A DNA stretch of 64,000 bases, from the NCBI GenBank assembly GCA_035541475.1, contig DATKND010000056.1, positions 1 through 64,000 on the forward strand. The letters run 5' to 3'. The DNA comes from DASUFZ01 sp035541475 (lineage in GTDB: Bacteria; Myxococcota_A; UBA9160; SMWR01). Below the pieces are notes generated by a model. It had not been told where the DNA came from. It saw only the letters and a list, made by a program, of their open reading frames with translations, and ran no database searches. Below, piece by piece: positions 36,621 to 48,278 of the stretch (position 1 is its first letter; each line of letters opens with the position of its first letter). Both the position numbers and the translations under genes were made by a program.

Positions 36621-38528
36621 ATGCGCCAGACGAACGAGCCTTCGCACTCGGTGCGCCGCGCGCGGCGCAGCGCGGTGCACTTGGCGATCGCGTGCATCGC
36701 GTTCGCCGCAGCGTCCGCGCGCGCGATCGTGACGCCGCAGGGCCCTGCCTACCCGGTGTCGCAGTTCGTGGTCGAGTACGCGATCGGCCACCCGCATCAC
36801 ATCCCGGAGTACGAGATCCTGAACCTCGAGGTCGGGCTCGCCGGTCAGCCGGGGCTGCTCACCGCGCCGCGCCCGGTCGACCGCACCATGCGCATGCGCC
36901 TCGACGCGCCGCCGCAGGGCATGCTCTTCACGGCCGAGGCGATCCAGCACATCAACCGCTACATCGTCTCGACCTTCAACCGCCGCGGCTACAACGGCGT
37001 GATCGTGTCCGTGCCCGACATCGAGGAGGGCACCGGCCGCGACCTGCGCCCGCCGGGTGACACGACGCTCCGGCTCCGCATCTGGACCGGCCGCATCACG
37101 CGCCTCACCACCTTCGCGGACGACGAGCGCTTCGGCGGGCTCAGCGTCGACGAGCGCACGAACCTGCCGGCGCACGAGTGGATCCGCGACCGCGCGCCGG
37201 TCCAGCCGGGCGGCGTGCGCGCGATCCTCGACGTGGTGGCGCTCGAGGACTACGCGGACTGGCTCTCGCGCCATCCGGGACGCCGCGTCGACGTCGAGGT
37301 CAGCCCCGGCCCGCATCCGGGCAGCTCGGACGTGAATCTGCGGATCGCCGAGCAGAAGCCCTGGCGCGTCTTCGCGGAGTACTCGAACACCGGCACTGCC
37401 GCCACCACGAAGAACCGCGAGCGCTTCGGCTTCGTCGACACGCAGCTCACCTCGCGCGACGACACCCTCGACCTCACCTACTCGACCGGCGACTTCGACA
37501 CCGTGCAGGCGGTCTACGGCGGCTACGAGGCTCCCTTCAGCTTGAACTACCCGACCTTGCGCGGCCGCGTGCGCGGGCTCTGGGACAAGTACGACTCGAG
37601 CGACGTCGGCTTCGACACGCTCGGCTTCAAGGGCGAGGAGTGGCTCACCGAGGGCTCGCTCGTCTGGCAGGCCTATCAGGACCACAAGCTCTTCGTCGAT
37701 CTCGTGGGCGGCGTCCGCTACCACGACATCTCCTCCGACGGCGGCCAGTTCAACCAAGGCGCGGCCGGCTGCAAGTCGAACGGCAACGGCCATGCCGACT
37801 TCGTCGTGCCTCATTTCGGTGTCGAGAGCGAGCGCGACACGGGCTGGACCAGCATGCGCAGCAGCATGGGGTTCGACGTCGGCGTGACCGGCGCGGACTC
37901 CTGCGATCTCGACAACCTCGGCAACCTCGACGCCTCGGATCACTTCGTCGTGTTCAACTGGAGCAGCGCGCTCTCGTTCTTCCTCGAACCGCTGCTGAAT
38001 CCGCAGGGCTGGGAGGATCCGACCAACCACGCGGACTCGACGCTCGCGCACGAGATCCAGCTCGACTTCTCGGGCCAGTACGCGTTCGAGCGGCTGGTGC
38101 CGCAGTACCAGGCGATCGCCGGCGGACTCGACACCGTGCGCGGCGCCAAGCAGGCCCAGGTCGCGGGCGACGACCTGGTGCTCGGCCGCGCCGAGTACCG
38201 CCTGCACGTGCCGCGCCTCTTCAAGCCCGACGCGACGCCGACCACCTTGCCGGTCTTCGGCGATTTCCGCACGCGGCCCGCGCACGTCTTCGGCCTGCCG
38301 GACTGGGACTTCGTCGTCAGCCTCTTCAGCGACGTCGGCTGGGTCGGCTACCACGACCAGAACCCGACCGAGCACGAGGCGACGCTCTGGAGCATCGGCA
38401 CCGGCTTCGAGCTGCAGGTGCTGCGCAACTTCGTGATCGGCGTGGACGTCGGATACATGATCCAGGGCGCGGAAGAGAGTCGGGACGGCACCACCGAGAC
38501 CAACGTCCTGGCCACGATCCTCTACTAG
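36621..38528 (+). CDS. Two-partner secretion outer-membrane transporter (TpsB), copy 2
   Basis: A 635-residue paralogue of the transporter at 29389. A signal peptide runs to about residue 34. The same N-terminal extra domain (AYPVSQFVVEYAIG) is followed by POTRA-like segments (LRIWTGRITRLTTFADDERFGG and the AEQKPWRVFAEYSNTGTAATT junction) and a beta-barrel with DTVRG in the L6 position near residue 511. The C-terminus is ATILY, ending in Tyr. The start is ATG. The exoprotein gene begins 8 bp after its stop with AGGAG between them, so B2 and A2 are co-transcribed. Confidence 0.85.
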   Translation: MRQTNEPSHSVRRARRSAVHLAIACIAFAAASARAIVTPQGPAYPVSQFVVEYAIGHPHHIPEYEILNLEVGLAGQPGLLTAPRPVDRTMRMRLDAPPQGMLFTAEAIQHINRYIVSTFNRRGYNGVIVSVPDIEEGTGRDLRPPGDTTLRLRIWTGRITRLTTFADDERFGGLSVDERTNLPAHEWIRDRAPVQPGGVRAILDVVALEDYADWLSRHPGRRVDVEVSPGPHPGSSDVNLRIAEQKPWRVFAEYSNTGTAATTKNRERFGFVDTQLTSRDDTLDLTYSTGDFDTVQAVYGGYEAPFSLNYPTLRGRVRGLWDKYDSSDVGFDTLGFKGEEWLTEGSLVWQAYQDHKLFVDLVGGVRYHDISSDGGQFNQGAAGCKSNGNGHADFVVPHFGVESERDTGWTSMRSSMGFDVGVTGADSCDLDNLGNLDASDHFVVFNWSSALSFFLEPLLNPQGWEDPTNHADSTLAHEIQLDFSGQYAFERLVPQYQAIAGGLDTVRGAKQAQVAGDDLVLGRAEYRLHVPRLFKPDATPTTLPVFGDFRTRPAHVFGLPDWDFVVSLFSDVGWVGYHDQNPTEHEATLWSIGTGFELQVLRNFVIGVDVGYMIQGAEESRDGTTETNVLATILY

Positions 38529-38536
38529 GAGCGCGC

Positions 38537-41500
38537 ATGCGAAAGGCATGGGAGCGGAGCGAAGCGCGGACGTCGCGGGCGCGGCGCGCGACCGCCTGGA
38601 GCGTGCTCGGCGCCTTCCTCGGCACCTTGCCCGGCGCGCCCGCCGCGATCGCCGCGCCGCAGGGCGAGCGCGTCGTGAAGGGCAAGGCGACCTTCGAGCG
38701 CGACGGCGCGGACACGCACATCACGACGCAGACGAAGGAGACGATCGTCGACTACGACCGCTTCGACGTCGGCTCCGGCGAGAGCGTGCGCATCGACCAG
38801 CCGACCTCGCGCTCGCGCATCCTGAACCGCGTCCCGCGCGGCGACGAGAGCCGCATCGACGGCTCGCTCTCCTCGAACGGCATCGTCTACATCCTGAACC
38901 CGGCCGGCGTGTTCCTCGGCGACCACGCGGTGGTGAGCGTCGGCGGGCTCGTGGCGGGCGCGGGCTCGCTCTCGAACAAGGACTTCTCGCGCGGCGTCGA
39001 CCGCATCACCGACGTGCAGGGCGATGTCGGCGTGGCCGAGGGCGCGCGCGTGCAGTCCACCGGCGACGTGCTGCTCGCCGGGCGCCACGTCGAGAACCTC
39101 GGCGAGATCGCGAGCGAGCGCGGCATGATCGCGCTCGTCGCCGGCCAGAACGTGATGCTGACGCGCCACGGCAGCCACCTGCTCCTCGATGTCGACGCGC
39201 CGGCGGAGTCCGCCGGCGATCCGAACTTTGCGCTCACCCAGGCCGGCACGCTCGAGGCCAAGAGCGTCACCTTGTCCGCGGGCGACAGCTACTCGCTCGC
39301 GATGAACCACACCGGCATCACGCGCGCCGGCGAGATCGACGTCCAGGCCGGGCGCGAGGCCGAGGTCGAGCTCGCGGGCACGCTCGACGCCTCGAACGCG
39401 GCGGTCGGCAAGACCGGCGGGAGCATCCACGTCGAGGGCGGGAAGATCGACGTGCAGGACGCGACGCTCGACGCCTCGGGCGCCGCGGGCGGCGGCGAGA
39501 TCCTCGTCGGCGGCGATCTGCACGGCGGCGGGACCATGCCGGTCGCGCACGACGTGGAGGTCGGCGCGGACGCGACACTCCGCGCGGACGCCACGGCCGC
39601 CGGCAACGGCGGGAAGATCATCGTCTACGCGGACGAGCAGACGCGCTTCTACGGGGCCGTCTCCGCGCGCGGCGGTCCGCAGGGCGGCGACGGCGGCTTC
39701 GCCGAGATCTCGGGGATGGTGCTCACGGCCGCGGGCCACGTCGATCTCGGCGCCGCGCAGGGCCAGAGCGGAACGGTGCTCTACGACCCGGACAAGATCG
39801 TGATCGTCGGCGGCAGCGGCACCGACACGAACGATCCGACGGTGAGCCAGATGTACGAGTCGAGCCTCGAGAGCACGAATGCGGACGTCGTGATCTCGGC
39901 GACGAACCGGATCGAGACCGCGGGCACTTTCACGAACCAGGCCGCCGGCGAGGGCCCGGGCATCGTCGTGATCATGCCGGGCCACAGCCTGACCTTGCGG
40001 ACCACGGCCACCTCGGCGCCGCTGAGCGCCGGCCCCGACGACTTCGGCATCGATCTCACGAAGAGCTCGGAGGGCGACACGCTCACCTGGCGCGTAAGCC
40101 AGGGCGGGAACATCACGATCCAGACCGCGTTCGACACCGTGGACCCGGCGCCCTCGTTTCAGCCGCCCATCAAGGTCGGCAAGCTCGAGTCGAACAGCGC
40201 GGCCTTCCAGACCACTACGACGGCGAGCGTCGACACGCCCGTGTCGGCGGACCGGACCATCACGATCTCCGCCAAGCGCGGCGACATTTCCGTGCGTCAG
40301 ATCACCGCGAACGGCGACGACGCGACGCCGGCGCAGCCCGCCGAGGGGAACAATCCGGCGAGAGCGGCCCGTAGCGCCAGCGGAGCCGCGAGCATCACGG
40401 TCACGAGCTCGGAGGGCAACGTCACGATCGGCAACGGATCGGACGCCTTCGCGATCCAGGCGCATGGCGGCAGCGGCACGCCGAGCGCCCACTCACTCGG
40501 TGCGAAGGGCGCCTCGGTCACGATCGGCACCGAGGGCGGGAATCTGGACGTGCTCGGCGCGATCGACGCCCACGGCGGCGACGGCGTCGGCTCCTTCACG
40601 ATCACGAATCCAACCACGGGGCAGTCGGGCCAGGCCTCGGGCGGCGGCGCCGGCGGCGCGATCGCGCTCGCCGCGACCACGAGCTCGACCGATCCCGCCG
40701 TCGACCAGGGTCACCTCCGAGTGATGGCGGACCTCGATGCTCGCGGCGGCAACGGCCACGCGGTGCGCAACGACGACGGAACAGTGGAGGACGCGACCGG
40801 CAACTTCGGCGGCGCGATCGCGCTCTCCGCGACGCGGACCATCGATGTCGGGGCAGCGGGCGCGCGCGTCACCTTCGACGCGTCGGGCGGCGACGGCACT
40901 TCGTCGGGCGGCAGCGCGCGCGGCAGCAACGCCAGTCTGACCCCCGATGTGCCGGGGGCCGCCCTGACCGAGGCCTTCCGCATCTCGGGTCCGGTCGCCG
41001 ACAACGGATCGGTCGGGGTCACCGAGGACGACGTCACGATCCACGCGGACCTGATCGCACGAGGCGGCAACGCGCGAAGCGGGGCTCTCGCCGAGGACGG
41101 CATCGCGTTCTCGGAGCTTGCGGGCGGGGACGGCGGCCACGGCGGCGACGCCAGCGTGCAGGCGCACAGTTTCCTCGCGAGCGACATGCTGCTCGACATG
41201 AGCGGGGGCGCAGGGAGCGCCGCCCCGGTGCGAGGCGGCGTCGATCCGCCGCGCGGCGCGGATGGCAAGGCGCTCCTGCTCGGCGGAAACGGCGGCACGC
41301 TCTCGATCGGCGCCGAGGCGACGATCGAGCTCGGCGGCACCGCATCCGATCCGGAGGCCTGCTGCGGCGTGATCTCGCGGGGCGGCGACGCCACGAACGG
41401 CGGCGCCGGAGACGGCGGCATCGTCACGGCCACGGGCGGCGACGTTGCGCCGACCGGAGCGCCCGATCCGACGCATTGGATCATCGCCGGCGACATGGAC

Positions 41501-44500
41501 GTGTCGGGCGGCAACGCGTCGCTCGAGAACCCGACCAGCAAGGTGCCGCTCGACGGCGGTGCCGGCGGCAGCATCACGCTCACCTCGAACGAGGAGGACG
41601 TCGGCCGCGTGCTGCTGCGCGGGCGGCTCGGCGGCGAGGGCGGCACGGGCATCGACACGGATGGCAACACCACGCACGGACAGGGTGCCACCGTGACCCT
41701 GACCGCGGTGTCGGCCATTCAGGTCGATGGCTCGGTGCTGAACCCCGATGGCAGCGTCCCGGCAGGTGTCGTCGTCGGGGGAGGCAACCTGACGCTCGGC
41801 GCGAAGTACATCGGAACCGGAACGAACGACGACGGCACGCCGACGGGCGTGGACGCGCCGATCCCGATCGCCGGCACGGCCGTCACGGGCGCCGAGGGCT
41901 CCGACCTCGCGACGATCACGGGCAACGCCCCGGACACCACCGCCAATGCCGGGCGGATCGCCGTGGAGCTCCGACGCGAGAACGGGCTCCCGACGAACGG
42001 GACCGACGCCGCGGGCCAGGAGGGCCTCGAGACCCTCGTGGTCGTGATGCACGACCCGGCGAGCACGGCGCTGGTGACGCGCGACGACTCGGGTGGCGAC
42101 ACCATGGTGCTCCAATCGGTCGGGGCTACCGCCACGACGCCCCACACGCTCGAGAGTCTCCAGACGAACGACGGGGATCCGTTCGTCGAATATCGCCTCG
42201 ACGTCAGCGTCGACACCACCACCGGTGCGACGCAGCCCGACCTCGCGATCGCGCGCGATGCGATCGACGTGGGCATCGTGGGGGCGCGGGTCGCGAACGG
42301 CGGCACCAACCCCGACGCGACCACCGGCGTCGCGCCGAATCGCGGCGCGATCGTGGCGGTCGGCGCCGGCACGGATCCGCACGCCACCACCGCCGGCACC
42401 CTGAACTTCGAGGGCTCGTCGATCGGGACGGCGACGGATCCGATCGAAGTGGCCGGTGTCACGCACGACCAGCCCGGCGCGACGAACCCGATCCGACCGA
42501 TCCTGCGCTTCGACGCGCAGGGCGAGATCCAGGCGAAGGTCGCTCAGAGCACGCCCGTCTCCGACCTCGAGATCGTGCAGTTCGACGCGGGATCCGGCGC
42601 GCACGTCGACCTCGGCGGAGGCGACGGTATCCAGATCGACTCGGCCAGCGCCGACTCGAGGGTTCCGATCAGCCGCATCACGAGCGCGGTCACGACCGCG
42701 TCGGGCACCGGCTTCAGCTATCGGCTCGAGGCGAAGGCTCCCGACAAGTCGGTGAATGAGGCAGCCCTCCAGGTGGACCACGTCGACCTCGGCGGCACCG
42801 GCCTGCTGAGCGCCCCGGGCGACGTGCTGCTGCGCGACACCGGCAGCGGCTCGCCCGCGATCCAGACGAACGGCCACGCGCTTTCGATCTCGAGCACGAG
42901 CGGCGGCATCCAGCAGGAAGGCACCGGGATCTCGATCGACATGAGCGGCGGCACGGGCACGGAGCGCGATCTCGTGCTGACCACCAACGGCGACATCGGC
43001 ACCGTCGGCACCAACGGCGCCCCCGATCAGCCGATCCGCACGCGCGGGGTCCATCGCCTCGCGGGCCAGGCGGCGCTCGGCGACCTCGTGCTCGTGAACG
43101 ACTCCGCGGGCACCGACGGGCTCCGGATCGAGCAGCTCACGCCGCAGGATCCCGCGCTCCAGGATTCCGGCTCGAGCGGCTCTTCCGTCAACGGGCTCCT
43201 CGCGAGCGGATCGAACGGGAGCGGCAACGTCCGCATCGAGAACGACGACTCGCGCATCGTGCTCGGCAACGTGGGCGCCGGTGGCGAGTTCAGCGTCGCG
43301 CAGATCACCGCGGCCGCGGGCGTGATGTTGAAGGCGCAGTCGATCGAGATCGAGAACGCGCGTTACCTGAAGGTCGCGACGCCGCTCGGCCCGGTGTTCG
43401 TACCGCTGAACGACGCGCGCATCGCGGCGGGCAAGGACGTGGTGCTCGACGGGCCGGTGCAGACCTCGCTCGGCTCGGTCGCCTCGAGCACGGACCCGGC
43501 CGCGCCGGCCCCCCAGTTCGTGAACGGCAAGCTGAAGATCGAGTCGAAGGGCACGACGCACTTCACCGGCGACGTCGGCGGCGACGGCAGCGACGACCAG
43601 AACGAGCTCGCGCTGCTCGACACGACCGATGCGGCCGCCGAGGGCGCCGGCACGCGCACCTTCCGCGTCGGCGACGCGCACTTCCGCGGCACGCTCGACG
43701 GCCCGGCGGGCGTGCAGGTGATCGCGCACGACCTCAGCACGTCGGCGCCGGACCACGTGGCCGGCGCGACCTTCGACGGAAACATCGGCGGTCACACGCC
43801 GCTCGCAAGCTTCGACGTGCAGGCCGAGCAGCTCCGCTTCACGACAGCGAACCAGATCGTCGCGACGGGCGACATCACCCTCGACGGCAATCCGACGAAC
43901 ACCCCGCAGACGGTCGCGACGATCGCCGACACCACCGGCGGTCTCAGCATCCGCTCGCAGAACGGCACGTTCCGCACCGGCGAGCAGCCCGTTCCGGGTG
44001 CCGTCACGAACGAGAAGCTCTCGGTGCAGGGGCCGCTCGAGATCTCCGCTCAGCACGTCTCGGTCGAGGACGTCAACGCCGCGCAGCACCTCCAGATCAA
44101 CTCGCCCGACATCCAGATCCGCGCGCGCGATCCCGGTACGCTGCTGCTCAAGAACGGCCAGACGACGACCGACGGCGGCACCGACCTCGTCGCCGACTCG
44201 ATCTCCTTCTCGACGCTCCCGACGATCGATCACGGCGCGAGCACCGCGCCCGTGCTCCTCGGCGTGGGCGGCGGCGGCGTCTCCGCGCCGGGCAACTTGA
44301 GCGACTTCGAGGTTAGGCGCTTCACGCCGAGCGTGGACCGCGTCGTGCCGGGCGACATGACGGGTCCGAGCGGCGTGGTGCTCGACCTGACCGCGACCGG
44401 CAACAGCATCGTCGGCGATCCGAGCGAGGACGTGCCGCGGCAGCGCCCGCTGACCGACCCGTACCTGCCGCCGCGCTTCAGCAAGCAGCAGCCGGGGCCC

Positions 44501-45016
44501 GCTCCGGTCGTCGACGCGGAGCAGGTGCTCGCATATCTGCGCTGCGGCGACGCAGGCGGCGTCGGCGCGGGCTGCGACGTGGCGGACAGCGAGGAGCTCG
44601 CCGGCGTGCACGACTGGCAGAACTCCGCGCTTGCGACACCGCGCGCGGATCAGCTCGCGCAGAGCTACCGCGCGATGCGCGCGCACAAGCTCTCCGCGGT
44701 CTTCGACCGGGCCGGCACGGGCTTCCGCCAGGCGCAGGGCTTCGGCGAGTTCGATTCGGCGGCCTTCGCCCGCTACCTCGAGAGCGGCGCGCAGCCCGAG
44801 GCGCGCACGGCGATCCACCAGCTCGCGTACCTGCTGGTCGAGGTCGATCTCCTCGGCCTCGCGCCCGCCGACGAGATGCACGTGCGCCGCGAGCTCGCCT
44901 CGCAGCTCGCGACCGAGGCCGACCTCGAGGGCTTCGACACGGACGCCGCGCTGCAAGCCGTCGCGGCGACGTCGATCGAGCTGCCGCAGCGGGCCGCGAA
45001 CGAGACGCGGCGCTAG
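38537..45016 (+). CDS. Two-partner secretion exoprotein (TpsA, FHA-type), copy 2
   Basis: A 2,159-residue exoprotein, 435 residues longer than its paralogue. Signal peptide 1-40, TPS domain with SSNGIVYILNPAGVFLG (NPAG at 121-124), then Gly-rich beta-helix with many GG modules (about 675-1058), a long Thr/Asp/Gly-rich region, and the shared C-terminal module from about residue 1827 (KLSVQG, SPDIQIRARDPGTLLLKNG) with Cys2003/Cys2013 and a helical tail ending near ETRR. AGGAG five bases before ATG 38537 fixes the start, although the frame is open much further upstream inside TpsB2. Predicted to be exported by the adjacent TpsB2. Its stop interleaves with the convergent gene in CTAG (45013-45016). 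Confidence 0.87.
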   Translation: MRKAWERSEARTSRARRATAWSVLGAFLGTLPGAPAAIAAPQGERVVKGKATFERDGADTHITTQTKETIVDYDRFDVGSGESVRIDQPTSRSRILNRVPRGDESRIDGSLSSNGIVYILNPAGVFLGDHAVVSVGGLVAGAGSLSNKDFSRGVDRITDVQGDVGVAEGARVQSTGDVLLAGRHVENLGEIASERGMIALVAGQNVMLTRHGSHLLLDVDAPAESAGDPNFALTQAGTLEAKSVTLSAGDSYSLAMNHTGITRAGEIDVQAGREAEVELAGTLDASNAAVGKTGGSIHVEGGKIDVQDATLDASGAAGGGEILVGGDLHGGGTMPVAHDVEVGADATLRADATAAGNGGKIIVYADEQTRFYGAVSARGGPQGGDGGFAEISGMVLTAAGHVDLGAAQGQSGTVLYDPDKIVIVGGSGTDTNDPTVSQMYESSLESTNADVVISATNRIETAGTFTNQAAGEGPGIVVIMPGHSLTLRTTATSAPLSAGPDDFGIDLTKSSEGDTLTWRVSQGGNITIQTAFDTVDPAPSFQPPIKVGKLESNSAAFQTTTTASVDTPVSADRTITISAKRGDISVRQITANGDDATPAQPAEGNNPARAARSASGAASITVTSSEGNVTIGNGSDAFAIQAHGGSGTPSAHSLGAKGASVTIGTEGGNLDVLGAIDAHGGDGVGSFTITNPTTGQSGQASGGGAGGAIALAATTSSTDPAVDQGHLRVMADLDARGGNGHAVRNDDGTVEDATGNFGGAIALSATRTIDVGAAGARVTFDASGGDGTSSGGSARGSNASLTPDVPGAALTEAFRISGPVADNGSVGVTEDDVTIHADLIARGGNARSGALAEDGIAFSELAGGDGGHGGDASVQAHSFLASDMLLDMSGGAGSAAPVRGGVDPPRGADGKALLLGGNGGTLSIGAEATIELGGTASDPEACCGVISRGGDATNGGAGDGGIVTATGGDVAPTGAPDPTHWIIAGDMDVSGGNASLENPTSKVPLDGGAGGSITLTSNEEDVGRVLLRGRLGGEGGTGIDTDGNTTHGQGATVTLTAVSAIQVDGSVLNPDGSVPAGVVVGGGNLTLGAKYIGTGTNDDGTPTGVDAPIPIAGTAVTGAEGSDLATITGNAPDTTANAGRIAVELRRENGLPTNGTDAAGQEGLETLVVVMHDPASTALVTRDDSGGDTMVLQSVGATATTPHTLESLQTNDGDPFVEYRLDVSVDTTTGATQPDLAIARDAIDVGIVGARVANGGTNPDATTGVAPNRGAIVAVGAGTDPHATTAGTLNFEGSSIGTATDPIEVAGVTHDQPGATNPIRPILRFDAQGEIQAKVAQSTPVSDLEIVQFDAGSGAHVDLGGGDGIQIDSASADSRVPISRITSAVTTASGTGFSYRLEAKAPDKSVNEAALQVDHVDLGGTGLLSAPGDVLLRDTGSGSPAIQTNGHALSISSTSGGIQQEGTGISIDMSGGTGTERDLVLTTNGDIGTVGTNGAPDQPIRTRGVHRLAGQAALGDLVLVNDSAGTDGLRIEQLTPQDPALQDSGSSGSSVNGLLASGSNGSGNVRIENDDSRIVLGNVGAGGEFSVAQITAAAGVMLKAQSIEIENARYLKVATPLGPVFVPLNDARIAAGKDVVLDGPVQTSLGSVASSTDPAAPAPQFVNGKLKIESKGTTHFTGDVGGDGSDDQNELALLDTTDAAAEGAGTRTFRVGDAHFRGTLDGPAGVQVIAHDLSTSAPDHVAGATFDGNIGGHTPLASFDVQAEQLRFTTANQIVATGDITLDGNPTNTPQTVATIADTTGGLSIRSQNGTFRTGEQPVPGAVTNEKLSVQGPLEISAQHVSVEDVNAAQHLQINSPDIQIRARDPGTLLLKNGQTTTDGGTDLVADSISFSTLPTIDHGASTAPVLLGVGGGGVSAPGNLSDFEVRRFTPSVDRVVPGDMTGPSGVVLDLTATGNSIVGDPSEDVPRQRPLTDPYLPPRFSKQQPGPAPVVDAEQVLAYLRCGDAGGVGAGCDVADSEELAGVHDWQNSALATPRADQLAQSYRAMRAHKLSAVFDRAGTGFRQAQGFGEFDSAAFARYLESGAQPEARTAIHQLAYLLVEVDLLGLAPADEMHVRRELASQLATEADLEGFDTDAALQAVAATSIELPQRAANETRR
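40560..41710 (+). repeat. Glycine-rich repeat modules in TpsA2
   Basis: At least seven imperfect modules of about 35-60 residues with the pattern [A/S/V/M][R/S]GG[N/D/A] ... GGxGG ... short beta-strand (for example ARGGN, ASGGD, MSGGA, SRGGD, VSGGN, GGEGG). They are the same kind as in TpsA1 but more numerous, which accounts for part of the size difference between the exoproteins. Confidence 0.55.
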
Positions 45017-45891
45017 TGCACCGCGCCGCGCTTCGCGCGCAGCGCGTCGCGCTTCGCGCGGAGCGCCGCGGCGTCGGGGTGGCCGGGCAGGAGCTCCAGC
45101 GCGCGGTCGAGATCCGCGGCGGCCGCCGAGTGCAGCGACATGCCCTCGTACACGAGCGCGCGGTCGCGTAGCTCGGTCGGCGAATCGGGAAGCAGCATCA
45201 GGATGCGATCGCAGCAGCCGAGTGTGCGCTCGAGGTCGCCGCGGTCCGCGTAGATGCGCTTCAGGTTGCCGAGCAGGCGCCCCAGGATCTCGCGCGGCGG
45301 CGCGGCGCGCAGGTGCACGGCCGGCTCGAGCAGCGCGGGCATCGGCAACGCCGCGTCGAGGCGACGCTGACACGCGTCGCGGTCGAGGATCGCGCGCTCG
45401 AAGGCGTCAACCACCAGGAGCCCGTCCGGCACCGCGCAGCGGAGCAGGAAGTGACCGGGGAACGACACGCCCTCGAAGCCCAGTCCGAGGCGGTGGCCGA
45501 CGGCCTGCATCACGAGCGCGAGCGTGATCGGGATGCCGAGCCGGCGCTCCAGCACCTCGTTCAGGAAGCTGTTGCGCGGGTCGTAGTAGTCCTGCGTGTT
45601 GCCGCGGAAGCCCTGCGCGCGGAAGAAGTCGACCAGGGTCGCGATCCGCTCGACCGCGTCGCCGCCCTGCGCGATCTCCGGCGCGGCCGCGTCGGCGAGT
45701 GAATCGAGGCGCGCGAGGTAGCGCGCGACGTCGAGATCCGCGTACTCCTCGGCCGCGATCCAGAGCGCCGCCTCGGCGAGGTCGATCGCCGCGTCGGACC
45801 CCGTGGCGATCTCGCCGAAACGCTCCCGCGGATTCGCGCCCGCTACGCCCAGAAGGCGTCCACCGCGTACTGGTCGAGCGCCGTCGACCAC
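45013..45891 (-). CDS. SirB1-type transglutaminase-like protein with C-terminal TPR
   Basis: Homologous region of about 280 residues: an N-terminal helical part (ERFGEIATGSDAAIDLAEAALWIAAEEYADLDVARYLARLD), a SirB1/transglutaminase-like core (RNSFLNEVLERRLGIPITLALVMQAVGHRLGLGFEGVSFPGHFLLR), and a C-terminal TPR-like segment. The function of the family is unknown; catalytic residues of true transglutaminases are not fully evident. The start is uncertain. GTG at 45891 (used here, 292 residues) overlaps the upstream gene by 49 bases, whereas a CTG at 45852 would start just ahead of the conserved region with a 10-base overlap. Confidence 0.75.
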   Translation of the reverse strand: MVDGARPVRGGRLLGVAGANPRERFGEIATGSDAAIDLAEAALWIAAEEYADLDVARYLARLDSLADAAAPEIAQGGDAVERIATLVDFFRAQGFRGNTQDYYDPRNSFLNEVLERRLGIPITLALVMQAVGHRLGLGFEGVSFPGHFLLRCAVPDGLLVVDAFERAILDRDACQRRLDAALPMPALLEPAVHLRAAPPREILGRLLGNLKRIYADRGDLERTLGCCDRILMLLPDSPTELRDRALVYEGMSLHSAAAADLDRALELLPGHPDAAALRAKRDALRAKRGAVH

Positions 45892-46241
45892 ACCTCGGCG
45901 AGTCGTCCGTTCTCGAGCCGGACCAGGATGAGGTAGGTCGCCTCGAGCGTGCGGCCCTCGCGACGACCGCTCGCTCGCATCAGGAACGCGAGCCGATCGT
46001 CGCCGACGAGCACGTCCTCGAGCGAGGCCTCGAAGCGCTCGGCCGCCTCGCCGACGCTCGCGAGGTAGGCGAGCACCGCCTCGCGGCCGCGGTGGTCGCC
46101 GGCGCGCGGCCCGCGGCCCGACACGTGCCAGACGATGTCGTCGTTGTAGATCCTCTCGAGCGCCGAGACGTCGCCGCTCGACACCGCCTGCCAGGCGCGC
46201 GTCGCGAGCGCGCGCGCCCGCTTCGGGTCGAGCTTCGTCAT
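45843..46241 (-). CDS. SnoaL/NTF2-like fold protein
   Basis: A 132-residue protein of the NTF2-like (SnoaL/DUF4440) superfamily. It has the helix-start WQAVSSGDVSALERIYNDDIVWHVSGRGPRAGDHRGREAVLAYL, then beta-strands ending in EVWSTALDQYAVDAFWA. These small cone-shaped proteins bind or isomerise hydrophobic ligands; the ligand here is unknown. No signal peptide. A TATGAT hexamer eight bases before the ATG suggests a near-leaderless message. It is the first gene of a two-gene unit with the SirB1-like gene. Confidence 0.8.
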   Translation of the reverse strand: MTKLDPKRARALATRAWQAVSSGDVSALERIYNDDIVWHVSGRGPRAGDHRGREAVLAYLASVGEAAERFEASLEDVLVGDDRLAFLMRASGRREGRTLEATYLILVRLENGRLAEVWSTALDQYAVDAFWA

Positions 46242-46249
46242 GCCGCAGC

Positions 46250-46255
46250 ATCATA
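46250..46255 (-). promoter_or_regulatory. Candidate -10 element for the NTF2-like gene
   Basis: TATGAT on the minus strand, five of six matches to TATAAT, eight bases before the ATG at 46241. It is one of the strongest -10 matches in the window. No Shine-Dalgarno sequence. Confidence 0.4.
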
Positions 46256-46316
46256 ATCGGCGGCCGCCGCGCCGTGCGCACGAAAACTCGCGGGTCTTCG
46301 CGGTCGCGAGCGCCGC

Positions 46317-46322
46317 TAAGCT
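46317..46322 (+). promoter_or_regulatory. Candidate -10 element for acetoacetyl-CoA synthetase gene
   Basis: TAAGCT followed by GGCCCC and the ATG at 46329. The six-base GGCCCC spacer is identical to the one between TACACT and the amrB ATG at 59866. The spacing implies a leaderless transcript. Confidence 0.4.
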
Positions 46323-46328
46323 GGCCCC

Positions 46329-48274
<1,946 letters not shown>

Positions 48275-48278
<4 letters not shown>

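Noticed and set aside
37178..38536. Upstream extension of the TpsA2 frame inside TpsB2
   Set aside because: The extension is a frame-shifted reading of TpsB2. A proper AGGAG and signal peptide fix the TpsA2 start at 38537.
40493..45373. Open frame of 1,626 codons on the minus strand opposite TpsA2
   Set aside because: Same reason: a compositional shadow. It also crosses into the SirB1-like gene in a different frame.
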